Source: an uncultured Clostridia bacterium | GTDB lineage: Bacteria; Bacillota; Clostridia; Christensenellales; UBA1242 | Length of the DNA: 64,000 nt | Direction of reading: 5' to 3' | Assembly (NCBI GenBank): GCA_905235475.1 | Contig: CAJOLU010000003.1 | Coordinates: 1 to 64,000, forward strand | Shown here: in pieces, positions 19,766 through 28,345 of the stretch | Numbering within the stretch: position 1 is the first letter of the stretch | Layout of the letters: each line of letters opens with the position of its first letter | Program-made: the position numbers and the translations under genes | Notes under the pieces: generated by a model | Databases searched by the model: none | What the model was told of the DNA's origin: nothing | The model's input: only the letters and a program-made list of their open reading frames with translations

Positions 19766-20209
19766 ATGGATATTCAAATGCTTACTCCTGCACCTAACTC
19801 TAAAAAAGGTGTAAAACGCGTTGGACGCGGATTGGGAAGTGGTCGTGGAAAGACATCTGGTCGTGGTGAAAACGGACAAAACAAGCGTTCTGGTGGTTCA
19901 CCGGGCCCACTTTTCCAAGGTGGACAATTAACACTTATTCGCCGTTTGCCAAAAAGAGGATTTAACAATCCTTACGGTGATACATTTTCAGTTATCAATG
20001 TTTCAGATTTGGAAGTTTTTGAAGATGGAACAGTTGTAACTGTGGAATTGTTGAAAGAAAAGAGAATACTAAACAAAATAGAAAAAAGCGGTGTTAAAGT
20101 TTTGGGTAATGGAAACTTAACCAAAAAATTAACAGTAAAAGCAAATAAATTCTCCAAAACGGCTGTTGAAAAAATACAAAAGGCCGGTGGAACAATAGAG
20201 GAGGCATAA
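19766..20209 (+). CDS. rplO: Ribosomal protein uL15
   Basis: 50S assembly protein L15 (147 aa). It has the Gly/Arg-rich N-terminus (KRVGRGLGSGRGKTSGRG), FQGGQLTLIRRLPKRGF, then NVSDLEVFEDGTVVTVELL. The stop overlaps the ATG of secY (ATAATG), indicating coupled translation. Confidence 0.96.
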   Translation: MDIQMLTPAPNSKKGVKRVGRGLGSGRGKTSGRGENGQNKRSGGSPGPLFQGGQLTLIRRLPKRGFNNPYGDTFSVINVSDLEVFEDGTVVTVELLKEKRILNKIEKSGVKVLGNGNLTKKLTVKANKFSKTAVEKIQKAGGTIEEA

Positions 20210-21531
20210 TGTTTCAAACACTAAGAGATGCGTTTAAATCAAAAGATTTGCGCAAAAAATTGTTATTAACATTAGGTATTTTGTTTATTTATCGTATTGG
20301 TTGTTGGCTACCAATACCAGGGCTTAAAGCAGATGTTTTTGCTGACGCCATCAATAATGGAAATGGCTTTTTGGGCCTATTGAGTTCTGTTAACGGTGGT
20401 GCGTTGTCAAATGGTTCCATTTTGGCACTTGGTGTTATTCCATACATCTCGGCTTCTATTATAATTCAACTTTTAACAGTTGCAATTCCATCACTAGAAA
20501 GACTTTCTCGTGCTGGGGAAGAGGGAAGAAGGAAAATCACATTCTACACAAGAATAACTGCATTAATCTTTGCTCTAATTCAAGCTATTGCAATTGTTCT
20601 CACATTCTCAGCAACTGATGCAATTAATCCAGATGCACTTGGTGTTTCAATGCCAGGTTGGTGCGTTTCTATGATTATTGTAACAGTTTTGGTTGCAGGT
20701 GCAATGTTCACATTGTGGCTTGGAGAAAAGATAACAGACTTGCAAATTGGAAACGGAGTTAGCCTTTTGGTGTTTGTTGGTATCATTTGTTCAGCAGGAC
20801 AAGCAATTTTACAAGCATTTAGTGATGTGTTCTCAGGAAACCTAGATGGTCTTTGGACAATCATTATCTTTGCTGTTATGCTTTTCATTATCTTTGCTTT
20901 GATTGTTTTTGTGGATTTGGCAGAAAGAAAAATTCCTGTTAACTACGCAAAACAAGTTAAAGGAAGAAAAATGTATGGTGGACAATCAACTTATATACCA
21001 ATCAAAGTTAACAGCAGTGGTGTTCTTCCAATCATCTTCGCAACCGCTTTGGTTGCATTCCCACAACTTATTATGCAACTCTGTGGAGTAACTCAAGGAA
21101 ACGCATTCTACGATTGGTGGGCTAGATGGCTTGGAACAGGAACAGCTATATACTTTGTTGTTAATGCAATTTTAATATTCTTATTCACATATTTTTATGC
21201 ACAAATTGTGTTTAACCCAGAAGAGGTGTCTAGAACACTTCAACAAAATGGTGGGTTTATTCCAGGAATTCGTGCAGGAAAACCAACAACAGATTATTTA
21301 AAGAAAATATCAAGAAGAATAACATTTTTTGGAGCTTTGTATCTAGCATTGATATTTGTGGTTCCAACTGTTGCTTTGTCACTTGTGCCAAAGGGAACAG
21401 TTGTTAGCGGAAGCTTGGTTAACGCCTTTACGGTAACAGGACTACTTATCGTTGTTAGTGTTGCTTTGGAATTTGATAAGCAATTAAATGCACAACTTAT
21501 AGCAAAAAATTATAGAGGCTTTTTGAAATAG
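20209..21531 (+). CDS. secY: Protein translocase subunit SecY
   Basis: Channel-forming subunit of the SecYEG translocon (440 aa, ten membrane segments expected). Visible landmarks: RIGCWLPIPG after the first segment, the plug-side GLLSSVNGGALS, ALGVIPYISASIIIQLLTVA, AGEEGRRKITFYTR and the cytosolic VKGRKMYGGQSTYIPIKVN. The terminal LIAKNYRGFLK is also typical. It is placed between rplO and adk as in Gram-positive bacteria generally. Confidence 0.97.
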   Translation: MFQTLRDAFKSKDLRKKLLLTLGILFIYRIGCWLPIPGLKADVFADAINNGNGFLGLLSSVNGGALSNGSILALGVIPYISASIIIQLLTVAIPSLERLSRAGEEGRRKITFYTRITALIFALIQAIAIVLTFSATDAINPDALGVSMPGWCVSMIIVTVLVAGAMFTLWLGEKITDLQIGNGVSLLVFVGIICSAGQAILQAFSDVFSGNLDGLWTIIIFAVMLFIIFALIVFVDLAERKIPVNYAKQVKGRKMYGGQSTYIPIKVNSSGVLPIIFATALVAFPQLIMQLCGVTQGNAFYDWWARWLGTGTAIYFVVNAILIFLFTYFYAQIVFNPEEVSRTLQQNGGFIPGIRAGKPTTDYLKKISRRITFFGALYLALIFVVPTVALSLVPKGTVVSGSLVNAFTVTGLLIVVSVALEFDKQLNAQLIAKNYRGFLK

Positions 21532-21561
21532 GAACAATATAAAGTTATTGGGAGGAATATT

Positions 21562-22209
21562 ATGAAAAGATTTGTGATTCTTGGTGCACCGGGCAGTGGG
21601 AAAGGAACACACACTTACAAAATTGCCAAACAGTATAACTTAAAGCACATTGTTGTGGGTGATGTTGTTAAAGCTGAAATTCGAAACAAAACCGAATTAG
21701 GAAAAATTATGTATGAATACACAAGCGTTGGAAAGTTTGTTCCAAGTGAAATTGTGATTGATGTGTTGAAAAGTCAAGTGAAAAATCTTGAGGGATTTGA
21801 TGGCTACATAATCGACACAGCACCAATTAATATGGAACAAAAAGAAGCGATGAAGGATTTTGCCATAGATGGAGTGATTTGGTTAAAAGTGACGAATTAT
21901 GATATGCTTAAAGAAAGAATTTTAAACAGACTCATTTGCCCAAATTGCAGAAGGGTGACAACAAAATCAAAATATCCAAACAAAATATGCCCTTGTTGTG
22001 GCGCAACTCTTGAACAAAGATATGACGACAACGAGGAAACATTTAACAATAGAATTGTTCAATATATCGATAAGACCTTGCCAGTTATAAGAGAATATCA
22101 AAAGCAAGGCATAGTGATTGAAATTAATGCCGAACAAGAGAAACAAGAAGTCTACAACGAAATTTGTGACAAACTAGATAAATTCATAATAGAAAAGAAT
22201 TTAGTGTAA
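21562..22209 (+). CDS. adk: Adenylate kinase-like protein with altered AMP site
   Basis: Position between secY and map, length (215 aa) and fold markers indicate adenylate kinase, which interconverts ATP+AMP and 2 ADP. The P-loop is perfect (GAPGSGKGT, residues 8-16). The LID domain has a four-cysteine zinc site (CPNC, CPCC) and DDNEETFNNR. However, the AMP-binding motifs differ. STGDMLR is VVGDVVK, so the AMP-contacting Thr and Arg become V32 and K37. DGFPRT is DTAPIN, so the key Arg is I89. Q93, which recognises adenine, remains. It may be a divergent adk or a kinase with shifted acceptor specificity. Confidence 0.8.
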   Translation: MKRFVILGAPGSGKGTHTYKIAKQYNLKHIVVGDVVKAEIRNKTELGKIMYEYTSVGKFVPSEIVIDVLKSQVKNLEGFDGYIIDTAPINMEQKEAMKDFAIDGVIWLKVTNYDMLKERILNRLICPNCRRVTTKSKYPNKICPCCGATLEQRYDDNEETFNNRIVQYIDKTLPVIREYQKQGIVIEINAEQEKQEVYNEICDKLDKFIIEKNLV

Positions 22210-22228
22210 AAGTGTGGTGTAGGAAACT

Positions 22229-22972
22229 ATGATTATAGTGAAAACAGAGAAACAACTGCAAGCAATGCGAGAAAGTGGGAAAATCTTGCGTGACACTCTT
22301 TTAAAAGTTGAAGAGTTCATAAAGCCAGGAATGACCACAAGAGAAGTCGATAAATTTGCTCACAGATATATCATCAGTCGTGGTGCAAAACCAAGTTGTT
22401 TGGGGTATATGGGTTATCCAGCAGCCACTTGCATTTCAGTTAATGAAGTGGTTGTTCATGGAATCCCAGGAGACCGTGTTATTGAAGATGGCGATATAGT
22501 AAGCGTAGATTTATGCGTATTATATAAAGGTATGCACACAGATGCGGCACGAACATTTTGTGTTGGGAATGTGAGCCCAGAAAAAAGAAAACTTGTTCAA
22601 GTAACACAAGAAAGTTTTTTTGAGGGCATAAAACACATCAAAGACGGAAGTCGTGTGGGTGATATTGGGCAGGCAGTTCAAAAATATGCAGAGAGTTTTG
22701 GCTATGGTGTTGTTAGAGATTTGCAGGGGCACGGAGTTGGTTGTTCAATCCACGAAGACCCAGGCATTCCAAATTTTGGAAAGGCTGGAACAGGCCCATT
22801 CCTTAAAGAAGGTATGACAATCGCCGTTGAGCCAATGATAACTCTTGGAACATATGAAGTTTATCTTGGTGAAGATGGTTGGACCGTTTCAACAGATGAC
22901 GGAGAACCAGCTGCTCACTATGAAAACACTTTAATAGTCACAAAAGATGGCGTGGAAATTATAACTTTGTAA
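22229..22972 (+). CDS. map: Methionine aminopeptidase type I
   Basis: Cytosolic metalloprotease removing the initiator Met (247 aa). The five metal ligands are seen: DGDIVSVDLCVLYKGMHTDAARTF supplies two Asp, GHGVGCSIHEDPGIPN the His, AVEPMITLG a Glu, and YENTLIVTKDGVEI the last Glu. HGIPGDR contains the substrate-site His. No N-terminal extension, so it is the minimal type. It follows adk by 19 bases, the usual order in this operon. Confidence 0.96.
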   Translation: MIIVKTEKQLQAMRESGKILRDTLLKVEEFIKPGMTTREVDKFAHRYIISRGAKPSCLGYMGYPAATCISVNEVVVHGIPGDRVIEDGDIVSVDLCVLYKGMHTDAARTFCVGNVSPEKRKLVQVTQESFFEGIKHIKDGSRVGDIGQAVQKYAESFGYGVVRDLQGHGVGCSIHEDPGIPNFGKAGTGPFLKEGMTIAVEPMITLGTYEVYLGEDGWTVSTDDGEPAAHYENTLIVTKDGVEIITL

Positions 22973-22995
22973 AATCCATTGTGTAGGTGTTATTT

Positions 22996-23304
22996 ATGAA
23001 TAATAAAGAATTGAAAATTGGTCAAATTGTATATTCAACACAAGGCAGAGATAAAGGAGAATATTACATAGTTTTAACTGCTAGTTCTAATATTTGTTAT
23101 GTGGCAGATGGAAAATATAAAACAATCAACAAACCAAAAAAGAAAAACAATGCTCACTTGTGTGCAACGCCAGTTATTATAACTGAAATTGCTCAAAAAT
23201 TAAGTGACAACAAAAAAATAAATGACCAAATGATTTATCACTCACTTTATGAGTATAAAAAAGGATTAAAAGGGGTTAAGAATGGCAACAGAGGATGCAA
23301 TTAA
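22996..23304 (+). CDS. KOW-domain RNA-binding protein (L14e/L6e/L27e-like)
   Basis: Small protein of 102 aa. [21 protein letters not shown] at the N-terminus is a KOW-type motif, followed by a basic [14 protein letters not shown] stretch. Proteins of this type commonly sit between map and infA in Bacillota and are annotated as L14e-like RNA-binding proteins. The exact role is not known; ribosome association is presumed. ATG 22996 is chosen, with AGGTG 6 bases upstream. The 3' end overlaps infA by 23 bases. Confidence 0.8.
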   Translation: MNNKELKIGQIVYSTQGRDKGEYYIVLTASSNICYVADGKYKTINKPKKKNNAHLCATPVIITEIAQKLSDNKKINDQMIYHSLYEYKKGLKGVKNGNRGCN

Positions 23305-23533
23305 AGCGGAAGGAGAAGTTATTGAATGTATGCGTAATGCAACATTTAAGGTGCGTTTGCCTAATGGGCACATCGTCACCGCTTATCCTGCTGGTAAACT
23401 AACACTAGGAAGAATAAGAATTTTTGTTGGTGATAAGGTTACCCTAGAAATGTCGCCCTATGACTTAACAAGAGGTCGTATTGTGTGGAGAACAAATAAT
23501 ATGCCACATCAATCTAATTCAGATGATGCTTAA
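23282..23533 (+). CDS. infA: Translation initiation factor IF-1
   Basis: OB-fold factor that blocks the A site during initiation (83 aa). [49 protein letters not shown] match the family. The usual AHISGKMRK loop reads [10 protein letters not shown], and about 10 extra residues follow the normal end. The start lies inside the preceding KOW gene, so it is probably translated by coupling; GGGG lies a few bases upstream. Confidence 0.94.
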   Translation: MATEDAIKAEGEVIECMRNATFKVRLPNGHIVTAYPAGKLTLGRIRIFVGDKVTLEMSPYDLTRGRIVWRTNNMPHQSNSDDA

Positions 23534-23556
23534 AATAAATTTAAGGAGAAAGGAAA

Positions 23557-23673
23557 ATGAAAGTTAGACCATCAGTAAAACCTATGTGTGATAAATGTAA
23601 GGTTATTCGCCGTGAAGGAAAAGTTATGGTTATTTGTTCAAAGAGCAAAAAGCATAAACAAGTTCAAGGTTAA
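23557..23673 (+). CDS. rpmJ: Ribosomal protein bL36, zinc type
   Basis: 50S protein L36, 38 codons, too short for most ORF callers. Translation begins [20 protein letters not shown] and ends HKQVQG. C11, C14, C27 and H33 form the zinc site. There is one more residue than usual between the third Cys and the His (SKSKKH instead of ENPKH). AAGGAG precedes the ATG. Canonical place between infA and rpsM. Confidence 0.95.
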   Translation: MKVRPSVKPMCDKCKVIRREGKVMVICSKSKKHKQVQG

Positions 23674-23699
23674 TCTTAAAAAAGCATACAAAGTTTTAA

Positions 23700-23793
23700 A
23701 CATAAAAACTGATATAAAACTTTTTGCCTTTTAAAGGTAAAAATTAAACAACTTATTGCAGATAGGCGGCTGATTTTATCTATCGTGCAATAA
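23700..23793 (+). promoter_or_regulatory. Hairpins upstream of rpsM (candidate alpha-operon control element)
   Basis: The 159-base gap between rpmJ and rpsM holds two hairpins. One is a nearly perfect palindrome around TTTTGCCTTTTAAAGGTAAAA (about 23722-23743). The other is TTATTGCA/TGCAATAA plus GATAG/CTATC enclosing a 14-base loop GCGGCTGATTTTAT (23753-23793). Neither ends in a T tract, so they are not simple terminators. An S4-responsive control site is a reasonable guess but unproven. Confidence 0.5.
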
Positions 23794-23832
23794 TAATTAA
23801 ACTAAAAACAAAATATTAATTTGGAGGAATAA

Positions 23833-24222
23833 ATGGCTCGTATAGCAGGTGTGGACTTACCAAAAGAGAAGAGAGTGGAAATAGGATTAACCTATATCTA
23901 CGGAATTGGAAGAAAAAAGTCCAATGAAATTTTGGCTGGAACAAATATCAGCCCAGACACACGCGTTAAAGATTTATCTGAAAACGATGTCGCAAAAATT
24001 CGTGAATATATTGAAAAGAACGAATTATTGGTTGAAGGTGATCTTCGTAGAGAAGTTAACCTCAACATCAAAAGATTGATGGAGATCGGTTGTAACCGAG
24101 GAATCCGTCATCGTCATAATTTACCAGTTCGCGGACAACGAACAAAGACTAATGCCAGAACAAGAAAAGGTCCTAGAAAGACAGTTTCAAGAGGAAAGGC
24201 AAAAGTTGGTAAGAAAGGTTAA
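23833..24222 (+). CDS. rpsM: Ribosomal protein uS13
   Basis: 30S head protein S13 (129 aa), forming bridges to the 50[49 protein letters not shown], then [21 protein letters not shown] are unmistakable. TTGGAGG precedes the ATG. First gene of the classical alpha block, after the hairpin-rich gap. Confidence 0.97.
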   Translation: MARIAGVDLPKEKRVEIGLTYIYGIGRKKSNEILAGTNISPDTRVKDLSENDVAKIREYIEKNELLVEGDLRREVNLNIKRLMEIGCNRGIRHRHNLPVRGQRTKTNARTRKGPRKTVSRGKAKVGKKG

Positions 24223-24238
24223 TAAGGGGGAGAAATAA

Positions 24239-24619
24239 ATGGCTATTGTTAAAAAGAAAAGAAATGCAAGAACATTGTCAACAGGCGCTGTTCACATTAA
24301 ATCTACATTCAACAACAATATGGTTACCATAACTGACGCTAATGGTGAAGTTATTTCATGGTGTAGTTCAGGAGCACTAAACTTCCGTGGAAACAAAAAA
24401 GACACCCCTTATGCAGCACAGTTAGTTGCTGAAACAGCAGGAAAGAAAGCAAAAGAAATGGGATTAAACCAAGTTGCAGTGTATGTTAAAGGCGCTGGAA
24501 GTGGAAGAGAAGCAGCAATTAGAGCTCTTCAAAACACAGGACTTGAGGTTACCTCAATCAAAGATGTTTCTGGAATACCATTCAACGGTTGCAGACCATC
24601 TAAAAAGAGAAGGATTTAA
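24239..24619 (+). CDS. rpsK: Ribosomal protein uS11
   Basis: 30S platform protein S11 (126 aa), at the mRNA exit. [57 protein letters not shown] and [16 protein letters not shown] [12 protein letters not shown] match the family throughout. GGGGGAG lies before the ATG. Confidence 0.97.
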   Translation: MAIVKKKRNARTLSTGAVHIKSTFNNNMVTITDANGEVISWCSSGALNFRGNKKDTPYAAQLVAETAGKKAKEMGLNQVAVYVKGAGSGREAAIRALQNTGLEVTSIKDVSGIPFNGCRPSKKRRI

Positions 24620-24634
24620 AAAGGAGAAAAATTT

Positions 24635-25264
24635 ATGGCTAAATATTGTGGAGCAGATTGTAGAATATGCCGTCGCGAAGGCTGTAAACTATTCTTGAAA
24701 GGTGACCGTTGTGTGACTGGGAAATGCGCAATCGACAGACGCCCAACAATCCCAGGACAGCATGGAGATGCTAATGCACGCAGAAAGCCTATGGCAGGAT
24801 ATGTTTCACAACTTCGTGAAAAGCAAAAAGTTAAAAGAGCATATGGATTGCTCGAAAAACAATTTAAAGAATATTATTTCGAAGGTAAGCGCCAAAAAGG
24901 TGCTACTGGTGAAGTTATGTTGTCTTTATTGGAAAGAAGATTAGACAATGTTGTATATCGTTTAGGTTTTGGAGTATCACGAGCACAATGTCGTCAAATC
25001 GTGAACCACGGACACATCACCGTAAACGGTAAAAAAGTAGATATTCCATCATACCAAGTTAAAGTAGGAGATGTGATTGCAATTCGTGAAAGCGATCAGA
25101 ACATTGAACTCTTCAAAGATTTGAAGAACAACAAAACAGTAACACCTAAATGGTTAAAACTAGCTTCTTCAAATATGAGTGGTGAAGTGATCGCAATTCC
25201 TGACCGTAGTGATATTGACTTGAATATTGCTGAACACTTAATCATTGAGTTATATTCAAGATAA
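24635..25264 (+). CDS. rpsD: Ribosomal protein uS4, zinc-binding type
   Basis: 30S primary assembly protein S4 (209 aa). The N-terminus carries a zinc site (CGADCRICRREGCKLFLKGDRC, residues 5-26). The S4 domain follows (RRLDNVVYRLGFGVSRAQCRQIVNHGHITVNGKKVDIPSY). In E. coli and Bacillus S4 controls its own operon, which is relevant to the hairpins at 23700-23793. AAGGAG precedes the ATG. Confidence 0.97.
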   Translation: MAKYCGADCRICRREGCKLFLKGDRCVTGKCAIDRRPTIPGQHGDANARRKPMAGYVSQLREKQKVKRAYGLLEKQFKEYYFEGKRQKGATGEVMLSLLERRLDNVVYRLGFGVSRAQCRQIVNHGHITVNGKKVDIPSYQVKVGDVIAIRESDQNIELFKDLKNNKTVTPKWLKLASSNMSGEVIAIPDRSDIDLNIAEHLIIELYSR

Positions 25265-25286
25265 TAGGCTATGGAGGAAATTATTT

Positions 25287-26240
25287 ATGATGCAAATAAA
25301 CAAACCAAACTTAAGTTTCACAGAAACTGAAAATGGTTCAGTTGCAACCTTTGTGATTGAACCAATGGAAAAAGGTTTTGGAACAACTGTTGGAAACGCT
25401 ATGAGAAGAGTTTTGCTTGGAGGACTTCCAGGAGCAGCACCAATTGCTGTTCGAATTGCTGGAGTTCAACACGAATTCTCAACAATTCCAGGAGTTAGTG
25501 AAGATGTTGCAGACATTATTTTAAACCTTAAGAGTTTGATAGTGAAAACAACCAGCACAGAACCTGATTTTAAAACAACAGTATATTTAAGGTCAAAAGA
25601 AGCAGGAAAGCTTTATGCTAAAGACATTATCGTTAACGACACTGTGGAAATTTTGAACCCAGATTTGTTAATCTGCACTTTGGCAAAAGGTGCTGTTGTT
25701 GATATGGAAATTGTGATTGGTCGCGGAAGAGGATATGTCACAGCAAAAGAAAATAAAAATGCCGTTGATAGCATTGGTTTTATTGCTATGGATTCAATCT
25801 TCACACCAGTTAAGAAAGTTAGATATTTTGTTGAAGATGCCCGTGTTGGTCAAGACATCAACTACGACAAATTAACTTTGGAAGTTACAACAAACGGAGC
25901 AATTTCAGCTAAAGAAGTGTCTAGTTTGGCTGCAAAAGTTATCAATGACCATATGGCTATGTTCATAGAACTAGTTGAAAATATGGCAAACAACGATATA
26001 TTAGTTACTTGTCAAGAAGACAAACAACAAAAAGTTTTAGAGATGTCTATAAGCGATTTAGAGTTGTCAGTTAGAAGCACAAATTGTTTGAAGAGATCAA
26101 ACATTTTGACTGTGGAAGACTTGGTTCGTAAAACTGATAAGGAACTAGGAAAAGTTCGTAATTTAGGACAAAAATCACTTGAGGAAGTTAAGAACAAACT
26201 TGTTGAACTTGGCTTATCACTCAAAAGTGAAGACGAATAA
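25287..26240 (+). CDS. rpoA: RNA polymerase alpha subunit
   Basis: Alpha subunit (317 aa) that nucleates RNA polymerase assembly and contacts UP elements and activators. I start it at ATG 25287 (MMQINKPNL) with GGAGG 9 bases upstream; the longer frame from 25245 overlaps rpsD and is unlikely. N-terminal domain: PMEKGFGTTVGNAMRRVLL and GVSEDVADIILNLK. C-terminal domain (about 240-310): LELSVRSTNCLKRSNILTVEDLV and LGQKSLEEVKNKL. Confidence 0.97.
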   Translation: MMQINKPNLSFTETENGSVATFVIEPMEKGFGTTVGNAMRRVLLGGLPGAAPIAVRIAGVQHEFSTIPGVSEDVADIILNLKSLIVKTTSTEPDFKTTVYLRSKEAGKLYAKDIIVNDTVEILNPDLLICTLAKGAVVDMEIVIGRGRGYVTAKENKNAVDSIGFIAMDSIFTPVKKVRYFVEDARVGQDINYDKLTLEVTTNGAISAKEVSSLAAKVINDHMAMFIELVENMANNDILVTCQEDKQQKVLEMSISDLELSVRSTNCLKRSNILTVEDLVRKTDKELGKVRNLGQKSLEEVKNKLVELGLSLKSEDE

Positions 26241-26253
26241 GAGGAGATAAAAA

Positions 26254-26766
26254 ATGGCAGGATATAATAAGTTAGGAAGAAGAGCATCAATAAGAGACTC
26301 TATTATTTGTCGTCAAGTAACAGATTTATTGTGGTATGGAAAAGTTGAAACAACTGAAGCTCGTGCTAAAGCTGTTCAAAGAGTTGCAGAAAAAATTATA
26401 ACTCTTGCTGTAAACACATATCAAGACACAATAAAAGTAACAAAAACTGTGACAGATGATAAGGGAGTTAAATCTAAGAAAGAAGTCATTAATGACGGAC
26501 CTAAGAAACTTAATGCTCGTCGTAAGATTATGGCGCAAGTTTATGACATTCAAGAACAAAGAATGCCAAAAGAGTCTAAAACAGCATTTGTTGCCAGAAC
26601 AGAAGGAATTTATCACCCACTCATTGAAAAGATTTTCAATGTTTATGGACCAAGATATTCTGAAAGAAAAGAAACAACAGGTCAGGGTGGTGGATACACC
26701 AGAATTGTTAAGGTTGGACCACGCCGTGGCGATGCTGCAGAAGTTGCAATTATTCAATTAGTTTAA
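26254..26766 (+). CDS. rplQ: Ribosomal protein bL17, long clostridial form
   Basis: 50S protein L17 (170 aa), near the tunnel exit. Family ends are conserved: YNKLGRRASIRDSIICRQVTDLL, KVETTEARAKAVQRVAEKIITLA and GGYTRIVKVGPRRGDAAEVAIIQLV. About 55 residues are inserted in the middle (from NTYQDTIKVTK to SKTAF), a feature I associate with Clostridia L17 compared with the 112-130 residues elsewhere. Last gene of the operon; a terminator follows at 26785. Confidence 0.96.
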   Translation: MAGYNKLGRRASIRDSIICRQVTDLLWYGKVETTEARAKAVQRVAEKIITLAVNTYQDTIKVTKTVTDDKGVKSKKEVINDGPKKLNARRKIMAQVYDIQEQRMPKESKTAFVARTEGIYHPLIEKIFNVYGPRYSERKETTGQGGGYTRIVKVGPRRGDAAEVAIIQLV

Positions 26767-26784
26767 TTACAAGTTTAATTTTTA

Positions 26785-26822
26785 AAAAGAACTATAAAAC
26801 GGCTGCTATAGTTCTTTTTTTT
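26785..26822 (+). terminator. Terminator of the ribosomal operon
   Basis: A perfect 12-bp stem (AAAAGAACTATA at 26785, TATAGTTCTTTT at 26807) around a 10-base loop, ending in a T tract. It is 19 bases after the rplQ stop. Confidence 0.9.
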
Positions 26823-26897
26823 ATTTTTATAAAATTATTTATGTTTTCTTATTTTTTTGTGATATAATGTTGTTATAACATAACAATGGAGAAAAAT

Positions 26898-27503
26898 ATG
26901 CAAAGAACAAAAGTTGTGGCGTTTGATTTTGATAACACGCTCTACACAGGAATAGATTGGACAAAAGAGTGGGCAGAATTTTGCAAAAAAGGCTTAAGAT
27001 TTGTTTTTAGAGATTATGATGATAAAATGTTTGAACAAATGATAAAAGATGAAAATTTAACTAATTATACCAGTAATGGCATTATTGGGGTTATTCAAAA
27101 ATATAACAAGAATGTGGAAGATTGGATTTATTTTAGAACAATTAATGATTGTGAACTTGATTATTCAAATATAACAACCATAGATGAAGAAGAGTTAAAG
27201 CGTTTTGCTGAAAACTACATACTATATATTGTTTCAAATTCCACACAAAAAGATGTGCAAAAGATGGCTTTTTTGTTTGATATTGATTTAAGTTTGTTTA
27301 AGGGAATTATCATAAACGATTATAAATATGGTGCAGGCAAAAAGTTCTATGAAGAAATAATAAAACAAGAAGGCATTCAGCCAAGTGAGTTGTTTGTTAT
27401 TGGTGATAGTGAGCAAAATGATATTATTCCAGCCCTTGAGATTGGGGCAAGAGGAAAGGTTGTTAAAGATTGTAACTACAAAATGGAGGATTTTGACTTA
27501 TAA
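26898..27503 (+). CDS. HAD-superfamily phosphatase
   Basis: Cytosolic HAD-like hydrolase of 201 aa. Motif I is DFDNTLY (nucleophile and acid Asp), motif II IVSNST, motif III the Lys in GAGKKFYEE, motif IV IGDSEQNDI. A helical cap lies between motifs I and II, giving a small-molecule phosphatase type of subclass I. Substrate unknown. ATG 26898 is preferred over 26886, which would absorb the GGAGA ribosome site. TATAAT at 26863-26868 is a likely -10 box with a poor -35. It is not part of the ribosomal operon. Confidence 0.82.
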   Translation: MQRTKVVAFDFDNTLYTGIDWTKEWAEFCKKGLRFVFRDYDDKMFEQMIKDENLTNYTSNGIIGVIQKYNKNVEDWIYFRTINDCELDYSNITTIDEEELKRFAENYILYIVSNSTQKDVQKMAFLFDIDLSLFKGIIINDYKYGAGKKFYEEIIKQEGIQPSELFVIGDSEQNDIIPALEIGARGKVVKDCNYKMEDFDL

Positions 27504-27509
27504 TGGGTA

Positions 27510-27538
27510 TTGACTGATTGTGTGTTTTATGTTATAAT
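27510..27538 (+). promoter_or_regulatory. Promoter of the cytidylate kinase-like gene
   Basis: TTGACT at 27510-27515 and TATAAT at 27533-27538, spacer 17. It overlaps the upstream part of the longest reading frame, which fixes the true start at ATG 27566. Confidence 0.85.
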
Positions 27539-27565
27539 TATATTGTAATAAAAAGGAGAAAGTCT

Positions 27566-28201
27566 ATGCATATAACACTCACAGGAAAACCTTATGCAGG
27601 TAAGGGAGAAACCTCAAAAATATTTGAACAACTTGGATTTGAAGTTGTTCATATGGGAGAATTATATAGGCAGGTTGCAAAAGATAGAGGGCTTGATGTA
27701 GTGGAACTAAATAGGCTTGGCGACACAACAGTGGACGCTATGGTTGATGAAAAACTTGTTGAAGTTGCAAAAGAAAGAAAAGATGAAGAACTTGTTTTTG
27801 ATAGCCGTATTGCTTGGCACTTTTTGCCAGATTCATATAAAGTGTTTTTAGATGTTGAAAGCCATATTCAAGCAAAAAGGGCTTTGGGTGCGGTGAGAGA
27901 TAGCGAAAAGAAATTTTCCAGTCTTGAAGAAGCAAGCGAAGCAGCAAATGAAAGATTTAATTTAGAAAACACGCGTTATCAAAGTCTTTATGGTATTAAC
28001 AACTTAAACCCAAATAACTATGACCTTGTTGTGGAAACATCACATAACACACCAAGACAAAATGCTGTTCAAATTCTAAAAGGATTTTATGGCGGAGAAG
28101 AAAATGGAGTGTTTGAAGATGGCAACGCAGTTTTCCAAAAATTATGTGGAAGAAACACAAAAACAGAAAAAAGAGCATATGAAGTATTGCCAAAAATGTA
28201 A
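27566..28201 (+). CDS. Cytidylate kinase-like P-loop nucleotide kinase
   Basis: Protein of 211 aa with P-loop GKPYAGKGE near residues 7-15, HMGELYRQVAKDRGLD (resembling the acceptor site of archaeal-type CMP kinases) and LVFDSRIAWHFLP. The lid-like RALGAVRDSEKKF and a C-terminal YDLVVETS also fit. These fit a small NMP/CMP kinase fold; the exact nucleotide is not evident. The start follows AAGGAG and lies downstream of the 27510 promoter. A dedicated cmk elsewhere in the genome would make this a paralogue. Confidence 0.65.
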   Translation: MHITLTGKPYAGKGETSKIFEQLGFEVVHMGELYRQVAKDRGLDVVELNRLGDTTVDAMVDEKLVEVAKERKDEELVFDSRIAWHFLPDSYKVFLDVESHIQAKRALGAVRDSEKKFSSLEEASEAANERFNLENTRYQSLYGINNLNPNNYDLVVETSHNTPRQNAVQILKGFYGGEENGVFEDGNAVFQKLCGRNTKTEKRAYEVLPKM

Positions 28202-28240
28202 AAACATTTTTAATAGTGAGCAATGCAAAATATAAAGCAT

Positions 28241-28265
28241 AAAAAGCCTAAATAGGGCTTTTTTT
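28241..28265 (+). terminator. Terminator after the kinase-like gene
   Basis: Stem AAAAAGCC(TA) with TAGGGCTTTTT (one G bulge), followed by T7. Confidence 0.8.
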
Positions 28266-28292
28266 ATTTTTATTTATACACCAATTATTATG

Positions 28293-28321
28293 TTGACTTC
28301 CTTTTAAAAATATGCTAAAAT
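28293..28321 (+). promoter_or_regulatory. Promoter of the PH/SHOCT gene
   Basis: TTGACT at 28293-28298 and TAAAAT at 28316-28321 with 17-base spacing and a TGC extended -10. Confidence 0.75.
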
Positions 28322-28345
28322 TTTAAAAAATTAAAGGGGTAAAAT

